A stretch of 64,000 bases of DNA from Verrucomicrobiaceae bacterium (GCA_016713035.1 JADJPW010000003.1:1-64000); one strand, 5' to 3'; shown: positions 45,097-54,739, numbered from the stretch's first letter. Numbers and translations: made by a program. The notes: generated by a model from the letters alone, not told the origin.

Positions 45097-46506
45097 TCAG
45101 CGATGAACGCGGGTCGTCGGCTCTGGGAGTACGCGTGGGATCTCGGCTTCGCGGTAGCCGAATCCGGGGCCGCGTAGCGTGGAGAGGTCGATGCGGCCAT
45201 CGCGGCGGCGGTGTAGGCCAGGGTGGATCGTCTCATCCGGGGCAGAGGCATCTGGATAGAACTGCATGGCATTGCACTCCACGCCCTGGATCGTCCCCGC
45301 CTGCGCGGCGAGCCGCACATGCGGGATGATGGCGAGCATCGGATTGGTCAAATCCTGCACCATCAGCGGCATGCCGTGCGCTTTGGCCCAGCAGAGGCTG
45401 AGTAGGGCACCGGTCTGCGTTTTGCAGGTCTTCAGTGCCACGCCAGACCAGCCCAGGCGGCGGCCCAGACGCACGTATTCCCAATCATGCGCACTTTCAT
45501 CGAGGAAGAGCGGTTTGCGGGCCGAGACGCTGCGCACATCCGTCTGATGCGCTTCCAGATCATACGGGAAAGGCTGCTCGACATAGAGCGTGCGGGCGTA
45601 GATCTCGGGCTCATCACGCAGGAGCCGGTCCATGATGTCATTCACGTAAGCGGGGTCTTTCACCGTGCAGTTAAAGTCCGCACTGAGCCACTGGACGCCT
45701 AGTGGCAGGCCGATGTGGGCCACGCGGAGCATGCGCTCATAGTCCCACTCCGCATCGGTGCCGCGCAGTTTCACTTTGAGGCAGCGCAGGCCATCACGCA
45801 CGATCCAGTCGGCTAGTAGAATGGGGTGCGCATCATGCGGCTCGGTGCCGTGCAGGTCGTGCTTCTCCAGCGCATCCACGCCACCGACGAGATGCCACAC
45901 CGGCAGGCTAGATGGCGCATCCATGACCAGATAATCCTGCACCTGACGGCCCCGGAAACACACGCCCGAGCCCTCCTCCGGTGTGATGAAGGCAGCCAGA
46001 TCACGGCTCATGAAGTCGCTGTTATAAGTCGCGTAGATGTCACGCTCATGCAGACGGCCGTAGGCATCATGCACGGCGATATCAAAGGCACTGAAGGCCA
46101 CCAGCGAGCCCAGGTAAGGCATGGGATCGCCCCCTGCGGCTGCATTTGCCTCCTGCGTCGCACTGGCCAGGATGCCGTGGATGAAATCCTGCCCGATCTC
46201 CATCGGATGACCACGCAGGTCACTCTGCACCAGCCGCGTGGCCAGCAGGATCGAGAAATCTCGCATGCGCTGTGCCCGCATCGCCACGCTCAGCGTGCTC
46301 GGCCAGACCCAAGAGACGCTCAGCGGCGTCTCGCCCCAGCCAGAGGCCGTGCGGCCCTTTTCATCCTGCACGGTGACGCGCACGCGGAGGCAGTCCGCCT
46401 TTGTCACCGTCTCGGGCCCGAACTTCAGCGGCACCCGCATGGAAACGGGCAGGAAATAGACTTCAGCGGCGATGACGTGGATGTCGGTAGCTTTGGGGTT
46501 ACTCAT
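45097..46506 (-). CDS. Enolase-superfamily enzyme (mandelate racemase/muconate cycloisomerase type)
   Basis: A 469-residue enzyme with the capping domain first (YFLPVSMRVPLKFGPETV) and a barrel carrying metal ligands. KVKLRG is the first catalytic lysine strand, SADFNCT, VEQPFPYD and LDESAHD are acidic ligands, and ALKTCKTQTG is the second lysine strand. Substrates of this group are acid sugars or dipeptides; the longer than usual chain and the context give no choice. ATG 46506 is used; the frame extends upstream to 46590 through sequence lacking support. Confidence 0.85.
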   Translation of the reverse strand: MSNPKATDIHVIAAEVYFLPVSMRVPLKFGPETVTKADCLRVRVTVQDEKGRTASGWGETPLSVSWVWPSTLSVAMRAQRMRDFSILLATRLVQSDLRGHPMEIGQDFIHGILASATQEANAAAGGDPMPYLGSLVAFSAFDIAVHDAYGRLHERDIYATYNSDFMSRDLAAFITPEEGSGVCFRGRQVQDYLVMDAPSSLPVWHLVGGVDALEKHDLHGTEPHDAHPILLADWIVRDGLRCLKVKLRGTDAEWDYERMLRVAHIGLPLGVQWLSADFNCTVKDPAYVNDIMDRLLRDEPEIYARTLYVEQPFPYDLEAHQTDVRSVSARKPLFLDESAHDWEYVRLGRRLGWSGVALKTCKTQTGALLSLCWAKAHGMPLMVQDLTNPMLAIIPHVRLAAQAGTIQGVECNAMQFYPDASAPDETIHPGLHRRRDGRIDLSTLRGPGFGYREAEIPRVLPEPTTRVHR

Positions 46507-46609
46507 GCTAGCCGCAAGAGAGCACAAGACAGCAGATGTGAAACCCGCAGTGTGCTGAAAAAGCCCTTTGGCTAAAGGGTTACTCACCAAAGGATGCCAA
46601 TCGAAGTGA

Positions 46610-46755
46610 GCGGAAACGAGGACAGGATTAACAGGATTTTCATGATTATGCAGGATTAACGGCCTGTAACTTGTTGGTGGCTTAACATTGGAAAAAGCTG
46701 GACTCTAAAATCGTCTCGAATGCACCAAGTCACCCAGGGTGAATCCTGCATAATC
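46610..46755 (+). repeat. Dispersed repeat, copy 2
   Basis: The longer partner of the repeat at 35074-35194. Its flanks carry the inverted units AGGATTAACAGGATT (left) and AATCCTGCATAATCCTG (right), continued by ATCTTGTAAATCCTGTCAT to 46778. The 46507-46869 interval holds nothing else. Confidence 0.72.
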
Positions 46756-46869
46756 CTGTAATCTTGTAAATCCTGTCATCTTTTTGATCGTCCCCAGGGA
46801 GGCTCCGTCATTTCATACAGATACCCTGCTGCCAGCGCTTTCGCAGTTGAGGCGGCTACAGCGCGGCGC

Positions 46870-47937
46870 ATGCTCGGCGTGGTGAACTCCATGCTGCTGC
46901 GTCCCTTTTCCTCTGCGTTCCGCACACTCCTGCCGTCTTCGTTGGCACTGCTGCTCGCTTCTTGCAGCACGGTGGAGTTTTACTCGCAGGCCATGAAGGG
47001 CCAGGCAGAGATCACCTCCAAAAAACGCCCCATCGAAGCCGTCCTGGCCGATAAAGCCGAAAGTGAGGCCGTGAAGCACAAACTGCGCCTGGCACTGAAA
47101 CTACGCGAGTATGCGAAAACGGAGCTGAAACTGCCAGCGGAGAGTTTTGGCACCTACACAGACCTAGAGCGGCCCTTCGTCGTCTGGGTGGTCTATGCGT
47201 CGGAGCGCTTCAATGTGGAGCCAAAGCAGTGGTGGTATCCCTTTATCGGCAGGCTTTCCTATCGCGGCTTCTTTGCCCAGGAAGATGCGCGGCAGGAGGC
47301 CCTGCGGCTGAAAAACCAGGGCTACGATGTCTTTGCGGCGGGTGTGGAGGCCTACTCCACGCTGGGCTTCTTCAAAGACCCCGTGCTCAATACCTGCCTG
47401 CACCGCAGCGATGCCGAATTCGCCGAGCTCATCTTCCATGAGCTCACGCACACGCGGCTCTTCATCGCAGGTGACACGGACTTTAATGAGGCCTTTGCCA
47501 CCGCCAATGCCGAGGCGGCTGTACGACGCTGGCTGCGCTCTCAGGGCCGTCTGAGCGAGCTCCGCGAGTATGAGGCACACCTGCACCGTGAGAGCAGCAT
47601 GATCCGCCTGGCGCTAGAGACACGGCAGCAGCTCAAAACCCTCTACACCACCGAAAAAGAGCCCCTAGAGCAAAAACGCAGCGTCCTCACCGCCCTCCAG
47701 CGCAAGCTCGCCACCCTCGGGGTGCAGGATAAAGCCACCAATGTGCAAACCGGAACCGATCTCGCCATCACCTGGAACAATGCACGCCTCAACACCGTGT
47801 CCACCTACCACGCGATGGTCCCCGGCTTTGAAAAAATGCTCCGCGATGCCGGTGGCGACCTGGAGACCTTTTACAAGGCCGTGGAGAAGATGAAAACCAT
47901 GTCCAAAGCCGAGCGCAAGCGTGCACTAGGGCTGTGA
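46870..47937 (+). CDS. PF10023-type aminopeptidase lipoprotein
   Basis: A 355-residue protein of the putative aminopeptidase family PF10023. The zinc-binding motif HELTH is in AELIFHELTHTRLFIAGDTDFNEAFAT, with the downstream glutamate in NEAFA. The N-terminus is a lipoprotein signal ending in LLASC, so it is anchored in a membrane on the periplasmic side. YRGFFAQEDARQEALRL is another family block. The start may be 46870 or the ATG at 46891. fabH follows after about 65 bp. Confidence 0.85.
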   Translation: MLGVVNSMLLRPFSSAFRTLLPSSLALLLASCSTVEFYSQAMKGQAEITSKKRPIEAVLADKAESEAVKHKLRLALKLREYAKTELKLPAESFGTYTDLERPFVVWVVYASERFNVEPKQWWYPFIGRLSYRGFFAQEDARQEALRLKNQGYDVFAAGVEAYSTLGFFKDPVLNTCLHRSDAEFAELIFHELTHTRLFIAGDTDFNEAFATANAEAAVRRWLRSQGRLSELREYEAHLHRESSMIRLALETRQQLKTLYTTEKEPLEQKRSVLTALQRKLATLGVQDKATNVQTGTDLAITWNNARLNTVSTYHAMVPGFEKMLRDAGGDLETFYKAVEKMKTMSKAERKRALGL

Positions 47938-48001
47938 GCGAAAAACTCAGGTTTGCATTCCAGGGTAGTCATGCTTTAACAGCTCTCCCCCCTGTCTTCT
48001 C

Positions 48002-49015
48002 ATGACCACCTCCCAGCCCTTCTGCGCCTCCAGCATCATCGGAACGGGCAGTTACATGCCCAGCCGCGTGATGACCAACGACGAGCTCTCCAAGATCGTC
48101 GATACCTCCGATGAATGGATCACCTCCCGCACCGGCATCAAAGAGCGACGCATCGCTGCTGAAAATGAAGCCACCAGCGACCTCGCCTCCGAGGCTGCCC
48201 GCCGCGCCCTGGAAAATGCAGGCGTAAAGCCAGAGGAGATCCAGCTCATCATCGTCGCCACGGTCACGCCGGACATGTTTTTCCCCAGCACGGCGTGTTT
48301 CGTGCAGAAGAAGATCGGCGCATCCAATGCGGTCTGCTTTGATGTCTCCGCGGCCTGCTCTGGCTTCCTTTACGCCCTCCAAGTCGCCCGCCACTTCATC
48401 AACACGGGGAACCGCACCACCGCGCTCGTCATCGGCGCTGAAAAGCTCACCAGCCTGGTCAATTGGCAGGATCGCAATACCTGCGTGCTGTTTGGCGACG
48501 GTGCTGGCGCTGTCGTCATCCGCCGCGCTGCGGAAGAAGATAAAAACGCCCAAGGCCGTGTCCTCAGCACCGTCATGGGCAGTGATGGAAACCTCACCGA
48601 CCTGCTCAAAGTCCCCGGTGGTGCCTCCGCCTGCCCGATCACGGCTGAAAACGTCCTCAGCCGCCCCAACACCATCCATATGGAAGGCCGCGAGACCTTT
48701 AAACATGCCGTCACCCGCATGCTCGAGGCCTCCCAGCAGGCTTTGGAGATGGCCGGGCTCACCGCCGCGGATGTCTCCCTCGTCATTCCGCATCAGGCGA
48801 ACGCCCGCATCATCGGTGCCATCGCCGAGCGTCTGAATCTGCCCATCGAAAAGGTTTTCATGAACCTCGATAAATACGGCAACACCAGTGCTGCCACCAT
48901 CCCAGTCGCCCTCGATGAAGCCCATCGTGCCGGGCGCATTCAAAAAGGTGATGTCGTGCTCCTCGTCGCCTTTGGCGGCGGCTTCACCTGGGCCAGTTCT
49001 GTCCTGCGCTGGTAA
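48002..49015 (+). CDS. fabH: 3-oxoacyl-ACP synthase III
   Basis: A 337-residue ketoacyl synthase that starts fatty acid elongation by condensing acetyl-CoA with malonyl-ACP. The catalytic triad is visible: C119 in AACSGFLYAL, His in VIPHQANARI and Asn in YGNTSAA. N-terminal blocks TGSYMP and EWITSRTGIKERR are typical. It stands alone here, outside any fab cluster. No terminator is evident downstream. Confidence 0.95.
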   Translation: MTTSQPFCASSIIGTGSYMPSRVMTNDELSKIVDTSDEWITSRTGIKERRIAAENEATSDLASEAARRALENAGVKPEEIQLIIVATVTPDMFFPSTACFVQKKIGASNAVCFDVSAACSGFLYALQVARHFINTGNRTTALVIGAEKLTSLVNWQDRNTCVLFGDGAGAVVIRRAAEEDKNAQGRVLSTVMGSDGNLTDLLKVPGGASACPITAENVLSRPNTIHMEGRETFKHAVTRMLEASQQALEMAGLTAADVSLVIPHQANARIIGAIAERLNLPIEKVFMNLDKYGNTSAATIPVALDEAHRAGRIQKGDVVLLVAFGGGFTWASSVLRW

Positions 49016-49108
49016 AACCGGGGCAGGGGGGCAACTATACACTGCATTCAGTCCGCTACTAGGATTGCATAAAATATAATGACTGGGTGAATGGATGGGG
49101 CACTCGGG

Positions 49109-50152
49109 TCATTTGCCGAAGACATCGGCTTCGCTGCGGAAGCCGTCTTGGATGACGGTTTGGCGGAGGTTTTCCTGGGTGACGGCGTGGATGGGGAGGA
49201 AGACGGAGGGGACGTCGATCTGGCCGTTGGGGGTGCTGTCTTTGGCGATGATGGGCTGGCGGCGGGCGAGCTTGACGGCAAGGGCGGCGGCTTGCTGGGC
49301 GAGCTGCACGAGGGGCTTGTACACGGTCATGGTCTGGGTGCCCTGGGCGATGCGCTGGCAGGCGGCGAGGTCGGCGTCTTGGCCGGTGACGAGGATTTTG
49401 CCCTGGATGCCTTCTTCGGTGAGGGCCTGGATGGCGCCGCCTGCGGTGCCGTCGTTGCTGGCGAGGATGGCATCGAATTGGGGGCCGTGCTTGGTGATGG
49501 CGGCGTTGGTGATTTTTTTGGCGTTTTCGGGTTTCCAGTCGTCGGCCCAGTCTTCGTGGAGGACTTCGATTTTGCCGGCGGCGATGAGGGGCTGGAGGAT
49601 GTTGTCTTGGCCTTGCTTGAAGAGTTTGGCGTTGTTGTCGGTTTTGGAGCCGTAGATGCGCAGGAGGCGGAGTTTTCCGCCGTCGGGGATGCGCTGGGCG
49701 AGGAAGCTGGCCTGGAGCTCGCCGACTTTGATGTTGTCAAAGGTGATGTAGAGATCGAGGTCGCTGCCGGTGATGAGGCGGTCGTAGGAGAGGACGGGGA
49801 TGCTGGCCTGGTGGGCGAGGTGGACGGCTTTGGCCATGGCGGCGGCGTCATGGGGGATGATGACGAGGGCATCGACGCCACGGGTGATGAGGGCTTCGAC
49901 GTCGGCGAGCTGGCGGGTGTCGTTGCTGTTGGCGGACTGGACTTCGACATCGGCTCCGAGCTGGGCGGCCTGGGCGACGAAGAGGTCGCGGTCTGCCTGC
50001 CAGCGCTCTTCTTTTAAGGTGTCCATGGAGAGTCCGATGAGGGGCCGCTGGCGTGCGCTGGCGGCGGCTGCTGCGCCGCCGCGTGAGAGGACGAGCCCGG
50101 TGAGAATGCTCAGGACGCAGGAGAGGATGACCAGGAGGATGCGCGGGTTCAT
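49109..50152 (-). CDS. xylF: Periplasmic sugar (xylose-type) ABC substrate-binding protein
   Basis: A 347-residue binding protein with a signal peptide and a periplasmic-binding-protein type 1 fold, closest to XylF: LIGLSMDTLKEERWQADRD, NSNDTRQLADVEALITRGVDALVIIPHDA, GQDADLAACQRIAQGTQTMTVYKP. It captures a pentose or related sugar for import. The start overlaps the ribulokinase stop as ATGA. No permease or ATPase is in the window; they may lie elsewhere. Confidence 0.88.
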   Translation of the reverse strand: MNPRILLVILSCVLSILTGLVLSRGGAAAAASARQRPLIGLSMDTLKEERWQADRDLFVAQAAQLGADVEVQSANSNDTRQLADVEALITRGVDALVIIPHDAAAMAKAVHLAHQASIPVLSYDRLITGSDLDLYITFDNIKVGELQASFLAQRIPDGGKLRLLRIYGSKTDNNAKLFKQGQDNILQPLIAAGKIEVLHEDWADDWKPENAKKITNAAITKHGPQFDAILASNDGTAGGAIQALTEEGIQGKILVTGQDADLAACQRIAQGTQTMTVYKPLVQLAQQAAALAVKLARRQPIIAKDSTPNGQIDVPSVFLPIHAVTQENLRQTVIQDGFRSEADVFGK

Positions 50153-51834
50153 GCGGATTGGCGGGTGCGGATGTCGAGGAGCTGCTTCATGACGTGGGCG
50201 AGCTGGCCGCTCCAGGTGGCGGTGCCAAAGGCGTCATGCAGGGTGCGGTAGAGGGTGTAGAGCTGGCGGTAGATGGCGACGTTCTCTGGGATGGGGTGAT
50301 ATACTTTTTCGCGGGTGGCGGTGACGCGTGCCTGAAGGGTGGCGAGATCGCCTGCGCCTGCGGCGGTGGCTCCGAAGATGGCGGCTCCGAGGGCGCAGGT
50401 CTGCTCGCTCTGGCTGACTTTCATGGGCTTGCCGATGACGTCGGCGTAGATCTGCATGAGGGTGGCGTTTTTGATGCTGAGGCCGCCGGTGTTGATGATC
50501 TGGTCGATGCGGACGCCGTATTGCTCGACGCGCTGGATGATGGTGAGGGCTCCGAAGGCGGTGGCTTCGATGTAGGCGCGGTAGATTTCATGGGCCTCGG
50601 TGTGCAGGGTCTGGCCGAGGAGGAGGCCGGTGAGGCGGACATCGACGAGGATGGTGCGGTTGCCGTTGTTCCAATCGAGTGCGAGGAGGCCGGTGGCACC
50701 GGGTTTCTGCGCGGACATGGCTTTTTCCATGTTGACGAATTTTTCGCCTGCATCGCGGCCGTAGCTGTCGGGGACGAGGTGATTGACGAGCCAGAGGAAG
50801 AGGTCGCCGACGGCGCTCTGTCCGGCCTCGATGCCGTAGTAGCCGGGCAATACGCTGCCGGTGACGATGCCGCAGACGCCGGGGATGTCTGCGAGGGGCT
50901 GGGTGGTGGGTGCGATCATGAGATCGCAGGTGCTGGTGCCGAGGATCTTGACCAAGGTGCCCTCGCGGATGCCGGCTCCGACTGCACCCATGTGGGCATC
51001 AAAGGCCCCGACGGCGATGGCGGTGCCGGGAGCGAGCCCGAGGCGCTGCGCCCACTCGGGGCAGAGGCCACCGGCTTTCGTGTCGGCAGTGTGGGCGGTG
51101 GAGTAGAGGCGGTCACGCAGATCGGCGAGCTTCGGGTCGAGCTGGGCGAGGAATTCTTTGTCGGGGAGGCCGCCCCATTCATCGCTGAACATGGCTTTGT
51201 GCCCGGCGGAGCAGATGCCGCGCTTCAGGGTGAGTGGATCGGTCTGGCCGGTGAGTACGGCGGGGATCCAGTCGCAATGCTCGACGAAGCTGTAGGCGGC
51301 ATCAAAGACGCGTTCATCGACGCGGCGGAGGCGGAGGATTTTGCTCCACCACCACTCGCTGGAGTAGATACCGCCGCATTTGGCGATGATGTGCGGGCGC
51401 ATCTGGTGGGCGAGTGCGGTGATCTCGGCGGCTTCGGCATGGCCGGTGTGGTCTTTCCAGAGCCAGACCATGGCGTTGAGGTTGTCTTTGAACTCGGGCA
51501 GCAGTCCCAGCGGGGTGCCTGCACGATTCACGGGAATGGGGGTGCTGCCGGTGGTGTCGATGCCGATGCCGATGACCTGTGCGGGATCAAATCCGCTGAT
51601 CTGGGCCTGCGCCTGGCTGAGGGCACCGCGCACGACGCTCTCTAGGCCATCGAGGTAGTCCTGGGGATTCTGCCGGGCGACGTGGGGATCTTTGGGATCG
51701 AGGAGGATGCCCATCTCGCCACTGGGGTAGTGAAAAACGGTGGAGCCCACTTCTGCGCCGCTGTCGAGGTCGATGAGGAGGGAGCGGCAGGAGTTTGTGC
51801 CGTAGTCGATGCCGAGGGAGTAACGTGGTGTCAT
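50149..51834 (-). CDS. araB: Ribulokinase
   Basis: A 561-residue FGGY-family kinase phosphorylating L-ribulose or a similar ketose. The phosphate-binding start SLGIDYGTNSCRSLL, GIGIDTTGSTPIPV, and the nucleotide site block FGATAAGAGD near the end support ribulokinase rather than xylulokinase. ATG 51834 is used; the frame upstream to 51903 lacks support. Translationally coupled to the sugar-binding protein gene, so the pair probably serves pentose use. Confidence 0.9.
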   Translation of the reverse strand: MTPRYSLGIDYGTNSCRSLLIDLDSGAEVGSTVFHYPSGEMGILLDPKDPHVARQNPQDYLDGLESVVRGALSQAQAQISGFDPAQVIGIGIDTTGSTPIPVNRAGTPLGLLPEFKDNLNAMVWLWKDHTGHAEAAEITALAHQMRPHIIAKCGGIYSSEWWWSKILRLRRVDERVFDAAYSFVEHCDWIPAVLTGQTDPLTLKRGICSAGHKAMFSDEWGGLPDKEFLAQLDPKLADLRDRLYSTAHTADTKAGGLCPEWAQRLGLAPGTAIAVGAFDAHMGAVGAGIREGTLVKILGTSTCDLMIAPTTQPLADIPGVCGIVTGSVLPGYYGIEAGQSAVGDLFLWLVNHLVPDSYGRDAGEKFVNMEKAMSAQKPGATGLLALDWNNGNRTILVDVRLTGLLLGQTLHTEAHEIYRAYIEATAFGALTIIQRVEQYGVRIDQIINTGGLSIKNATLMQIYADVIGKPMKVSQSEQTCALGAAIFGATAAGAGDLATLQARVTATREKVYHPIPENVAIYRQLYTLYRTLHDAFGTATWSGQLAHVMKQLLDIRTRQSA

Positions 51835-51927
51835 GCGGTGCGAGAGGTGCACGCGAGCCGGGGTGTGGTCAAATCGGTGATTCACCACCATTGAAATCGC
51901 CATGGAGCGGCCCAGAGTCGCGGGATC

Positions 51928-52080
51928 ATGACCCCAGAGTTACGCGGCTTTATCCAACGCCTCATCCAACAGACCATCCATTCCGGGATTCACAGCATTC
52001 TCTTTCGCATGCCGATCTCGGTGGTGGTGGTGCTCATCGGCCTGCTGATCTGGGCAGTGGTGCACTTTCAGCTCTACTAA
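51928..52080 (+). CDS. Small single-pass membrane protein
   Basis: Fifty residues: a polar, amphipathic N-terminus (MTPELRGFIQRLIQQTIHSG) and one membrane segment of repeated Val, Leu and Ile. The gene occupies the gap between the divergent ribulokinase gene and convergent clpS. No known family; its claim rests on composition. Confidence 0.45.
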   Translation: MTPELRGFIQRLIQQTIHSGIHSILFRMPISVVVVLIGLLIWAVVHFQLY

Positions 52081-52082
52081 AA

Positions 52083-52445
52083 CTAAACGGAGGGCTCGAT
52101 GACGCAGCGCATGGGGCCGATGCCGTGGTCGGTGTCTTTGGGCTTGTACTCGTGGATTTGCTGCTGGCGTAGCTCGGCGAGCTCCTTGTGCACGGTGGCG
52201 CAGATGACGCGGCCTTTTTCATGCACTTCCTCGGCGATCTTTTTGCCCAGTTCACGCGAGTGGCCGAAAATGTCGGCCATCATGTCGATGACGTACTCGA
52301 AGCTATGCTCGTCGTCATTGATGAGGATGACATGCCATGGTGGCTCGAAGCGTGGCTGGCGAGCTGGCAGACCTGGCTGAGTAATGGGGCGGACGGGGGC
52401 ACGCTTCGGCGGTGGCGGGGCGGTAGTGGTGGCGCTGCGGATCAT
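52083..52445 (-). CDS. clpS: ClpS-type adaptor
   Basis: A 120-residue adaptor of the ClpS family, delivering N-end-rule substrates to ClpAP. The ClpS core is visible as WHVILINDDEHSFEYVIDMM, then GKKIAEEVHEKGRVICATVHKELAEL. ATG 52445 gives a Thr/Pro-rich N-terminal extension of about 30 residues. No clpA is adjacent. It follows the GYF_2-domain gene on the same strand by 22 bp. Confidence 0.88.
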   Translation of the reverse strand: MIRSATTTAPPPPKRAPVRPITQPGLPARQPRFEPPWHVILINDDEHSFEYVIDMMADIFGHSRELGKKIAEEVHEKGRVICATVHKELAELRQQQIHEYKPKDTDHGIGPMRCVIEPSV

Positions 52446-52467
52446 GATTCGGGAGAAAAAATGGCGA

Positions 52468-53013
52468 TCACAGCGGCGGCTGGCCGGTGGACTCGATGAA
52501 GTGCTGGCGCAGGTCATTGTAGGACTGCTGCCATTCATCGAGCTGGCGCTGGAGCTCCATGACCTGGCGCTCGAGCATGGCGATGCGGCGCTGGGCAGCT
52601 TCATCCGAGGGGACGTTCTTATCATACTGCGTGCCGATGAAGGTCGTGGAAGCACTGCGCATCTGCTGGGGGCTGACCTGGAACCATGGCAGATCACCCA
52701 GGCGTGCTTCGGTGTTTTCCAGGCAGTTGATGATGGAGACATTTTCATCAATCTCACCCGTGGCGAGGAATTCCTGGATCGTGGCCACATTCGTGGGGCC
52801 GTAGAGATAATTATCCGGCATCTGGACCAGGAAGTCCATTTGTAGCTCCGGGATGAAAGGTGCCCGATTCCAACTCTGGCGGTTATCGGAGCTGATTTTA
52901 TCCAGCGGAGAGATTTTCGCCTCCGCAGCCCAGTTTTTGAGAGTGGGAAGGTCAGTGGGGCCGAAGACTTCCTTATCAGAGGCTTTCAGGAGGAACCAGG
53001 TGCGTGCGCTCAT
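52468..53013 (-). CDS. GYF_2-domain (DUF4339) protein with coiled coil
   Basis: A 181-residue protein from ATG 53013. It has two GYF_2-like units: residues 5-55 (TWFLLKASDKEVFGPTDLPTLKNWAAE) and 60-110 (MPDNYLYGPTNVATIQEFLATGEI), followed by a coiled coil (about 135-170, AQRRIAMLERQVMELQRQLDEWQQS). GYF_2 domains mediate protein contacts. No catalytic role is seen. It is cotranscribed with clpS. Confidence 0.82.
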   Translation of the reverse strand: MSARTWFLLKASDKEVFGPTDLPTLKNWAAEAKISPLDKISSDNRQSWNRAPFIPELQMDFLVQMPDNYLYGPTNVATIQEFLATGEIDENVSIINCLENTEARLGDLPWFQVSPQQMRSASTTFIGTQYDKNVPSDEAAQRRIAMLERQVMELQRQLDEWQQSYNDLRQHFIESTGQPPL

Positions 53014-53114
53014 GTGTTTGTAGGTGGAGGTTATTTCCCGCGATGCAGTCTGCCAAGCAAAGAAACGATACTGGGCAAAAAACGCTGCGTCATGACCGTT
53101 GGGATGCGCCCCAC

Positions 53115-54707
53115 ATGCTCCGCGTTCATTTTCCCTGCTCCCACTTGGCTGTTTTGATGGCCTCCATGCTCTGGATGGCCCATGCCGCTGCCGTAGCTGC
53201 CGAGACCGCCGTGCTGAAGATCCAGACCCGGACAGCGCAGATGAAGTATGACACCTCCGAGCTGCTCTTAGCACCAGGACAGCCCGCACGGCTGATTTTT
53301 GAAAATGGCGACGACTTGCCCCACAACATCGTTTTTTGCCAACCCGGCACCGATACCGCCGCCATGAGCAATAAGCAGATGGAAAAGCCGGAAGAGGCCC
53401 TGAAGCGCAACTGGCTACCCGATGACCCACGCATCTGGCTGCACACCCGCATGCTCAATCCGCATGAAAAGCAGGAGCTAGCCTTCACCGCACCCCAGAA
53501 GCCAGGCACCTACCCGTATGTCTGCACCTTTCCCGGACATGCGCTGACGATGCGCGGGGAGCTGCGTGTCGCCCCTGCGGGCGAAGGCCTGCAAGATCTG
53601 CGCTTTGCGCTCTATCTGGGGGATTGGCAGACGCTGCCAGACTTCCGCAAGCTCAAGTCACACCGAGAAGGCGTGGTCGAAGACAATCTCCTCCAAATCA
53701 AGCTCGACGACTACAAGAACGAATTCGGCGTCGTCTTCACCGGCAAGCTCAATGCTCCCAAGACCGGCAATTACCGCTTTTTCCTCTCCAGCGATGACGG
53801 CGGCAGAATCCTCATCGACGGCAAAAAAGTCGTCGAGCACGATGGCATCCATCCCGCCAGCGACATCCAAGAAGGCTCCATCAAGCTCGAAAAAGGCCCG
53901 CACGAGATGCGCCTCGAGTATTTCCAAGGCGGCGGCAACATCGAGCTCTACGCCGCCTGGAAAGGAGCCGACTTCCAGATCACACCCCTCTCGAAATGGC
54001 GGCATCCAGCCTGGCAAGGCGGCACCAAAAAGAAGCAAAAGGAATTCGATCCCATCCCGCTCGCTGTGCGTGATGAACCGGTCATTTATCGGAACTTCAT
54101 CGCTGGCGCAGGCAATCGCGGCATCGGTGTGGGATTGCCCGGCGGCATCAATCTCGCCTGGAGTGCCGAGAGCATGAATCTAGCACTCCTATGGCGCGGA
54201 GCCTTCATGGACGCCGCGCGGCACTGGAACTCACGCGGCGGCGGCCACGAGAAGCCACTCGGCTACGACGTGCTCCAACCCACCGGCGAGGTCACTCCCG
54301 CCTTCTTCATCACCGAGAAGCCTGATGCCCAATGGCCAGCGTGGGACAAAGCACAGCGCTACCAGGGCTTCGAGTGGAGCGGCTACACACTCGATACCCA
54401 TCGTAGCCCGATTTTTCGCTACCAGTGGCAGACCTTAGCCGTGGAAGAGAGCTACACCGCCCAGGGCGATGGCAACAAACCCGACGGAGCCCCCATCCTG
54501 CACCGCCGCATCAAAATCAGCGGCCAAGCGCCTGCCAACGCCTGGTTCCGCCTCTCCACCGGCCCCCTGCGAGAGGAAAACGGCAACTTCCACTGCCAAT
54601 CCGGCCCCATCCACTACCGCATCCAGTGCCCCGATGCCCGCATCGCCGGAAAAAACCTCGTCCTCCCCGTCAAGGCCGGTGAATTCACCGTGAAGTATCT
54701 CTGGTGA
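53115..54707 (+). CDS. Exported cupredoxin-PA14 fusion protein
   Basis: A 530-residue exported protein from ATG 53115. Residues about 30-155 form a cupredoxin with a complete type-1 copper site: H70 in LPHNIVF, C137, H142 and M146 in YVCTFPGHALTM. Residues about 165-290 are a PA14 domain (FTGKLNAPKTGNYRFFLSSDDGGRILIDG, the YFQGGGNIELYAAW block), a sugar-binding fold. The remaining 240 residues are an uncharacterised beta-rich domain. Such fusions appear in Planctomycetes and Verrucomicrobia beside dehydrogenases with cytochrome domains; the copper domain may accept electrons at the surface. No such partner is adjacent. Confidence 0.85.
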   Translation: MLRVHFPCSHLAVLMASMLWMAHAAAVAAETAVLKIQTRTAQMKYDTSELLLAPGQPARLIFENGDDLPHNIVFCQPGTDTAAMSNKQMEKPEEALKRNWLPDDPRIWLHTRMLNPHEKQELAFTAPQKPGTYPYVCTFPGHALTMRGELRVAPAGEGLQDLRFALYLGDWQTLPDFRKLKSHREGVVEDNLLQIKLDDYKNEFGVVFTGKLNAPKTGNYRFFLSSDDGGRILIDGKKVVEHDGIHPASDIQEGSIKLEKGPHEMRLEYFQGGGNIELYAAWKGADFQITPLSKWRHPAWQGGTKKKQKEFDPIPLAVRDEPVIYRNFIAGAGNRGIGVGLPGGINLAWSAESMNLALLWRGAFMDAARHWNSRGGGHEKPLGYDVLQPTGEVTPAFFITEKPDAQWPAWDKAQRYQGFEWSGYTLDTHRSPIFRYQWQTLAVEESYTAQGDGNKPDGAPILHRRIKISGQAPANAWFRLSTGPLREENGNFHCQSGPIHYRIQCPDARIAGKNLVLPVKAGEFTVKYLW

Positions 54708-54739
54708 GGAGAGTGGGGGATATGTCTGTCTGATTAAGG

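Noticed and set aside
49091..50017. A 308-codon plus-strand frame
   Set aside because: Antisense to the sugar-binding protein gene, with only Gly/Asp/Val low complexity.
50158..51645. A 495-codon plus-strand frame
   Set aside because: Antisense to ribulokinase, rich in Ala, Gly and Asp, with no recognisable motif.
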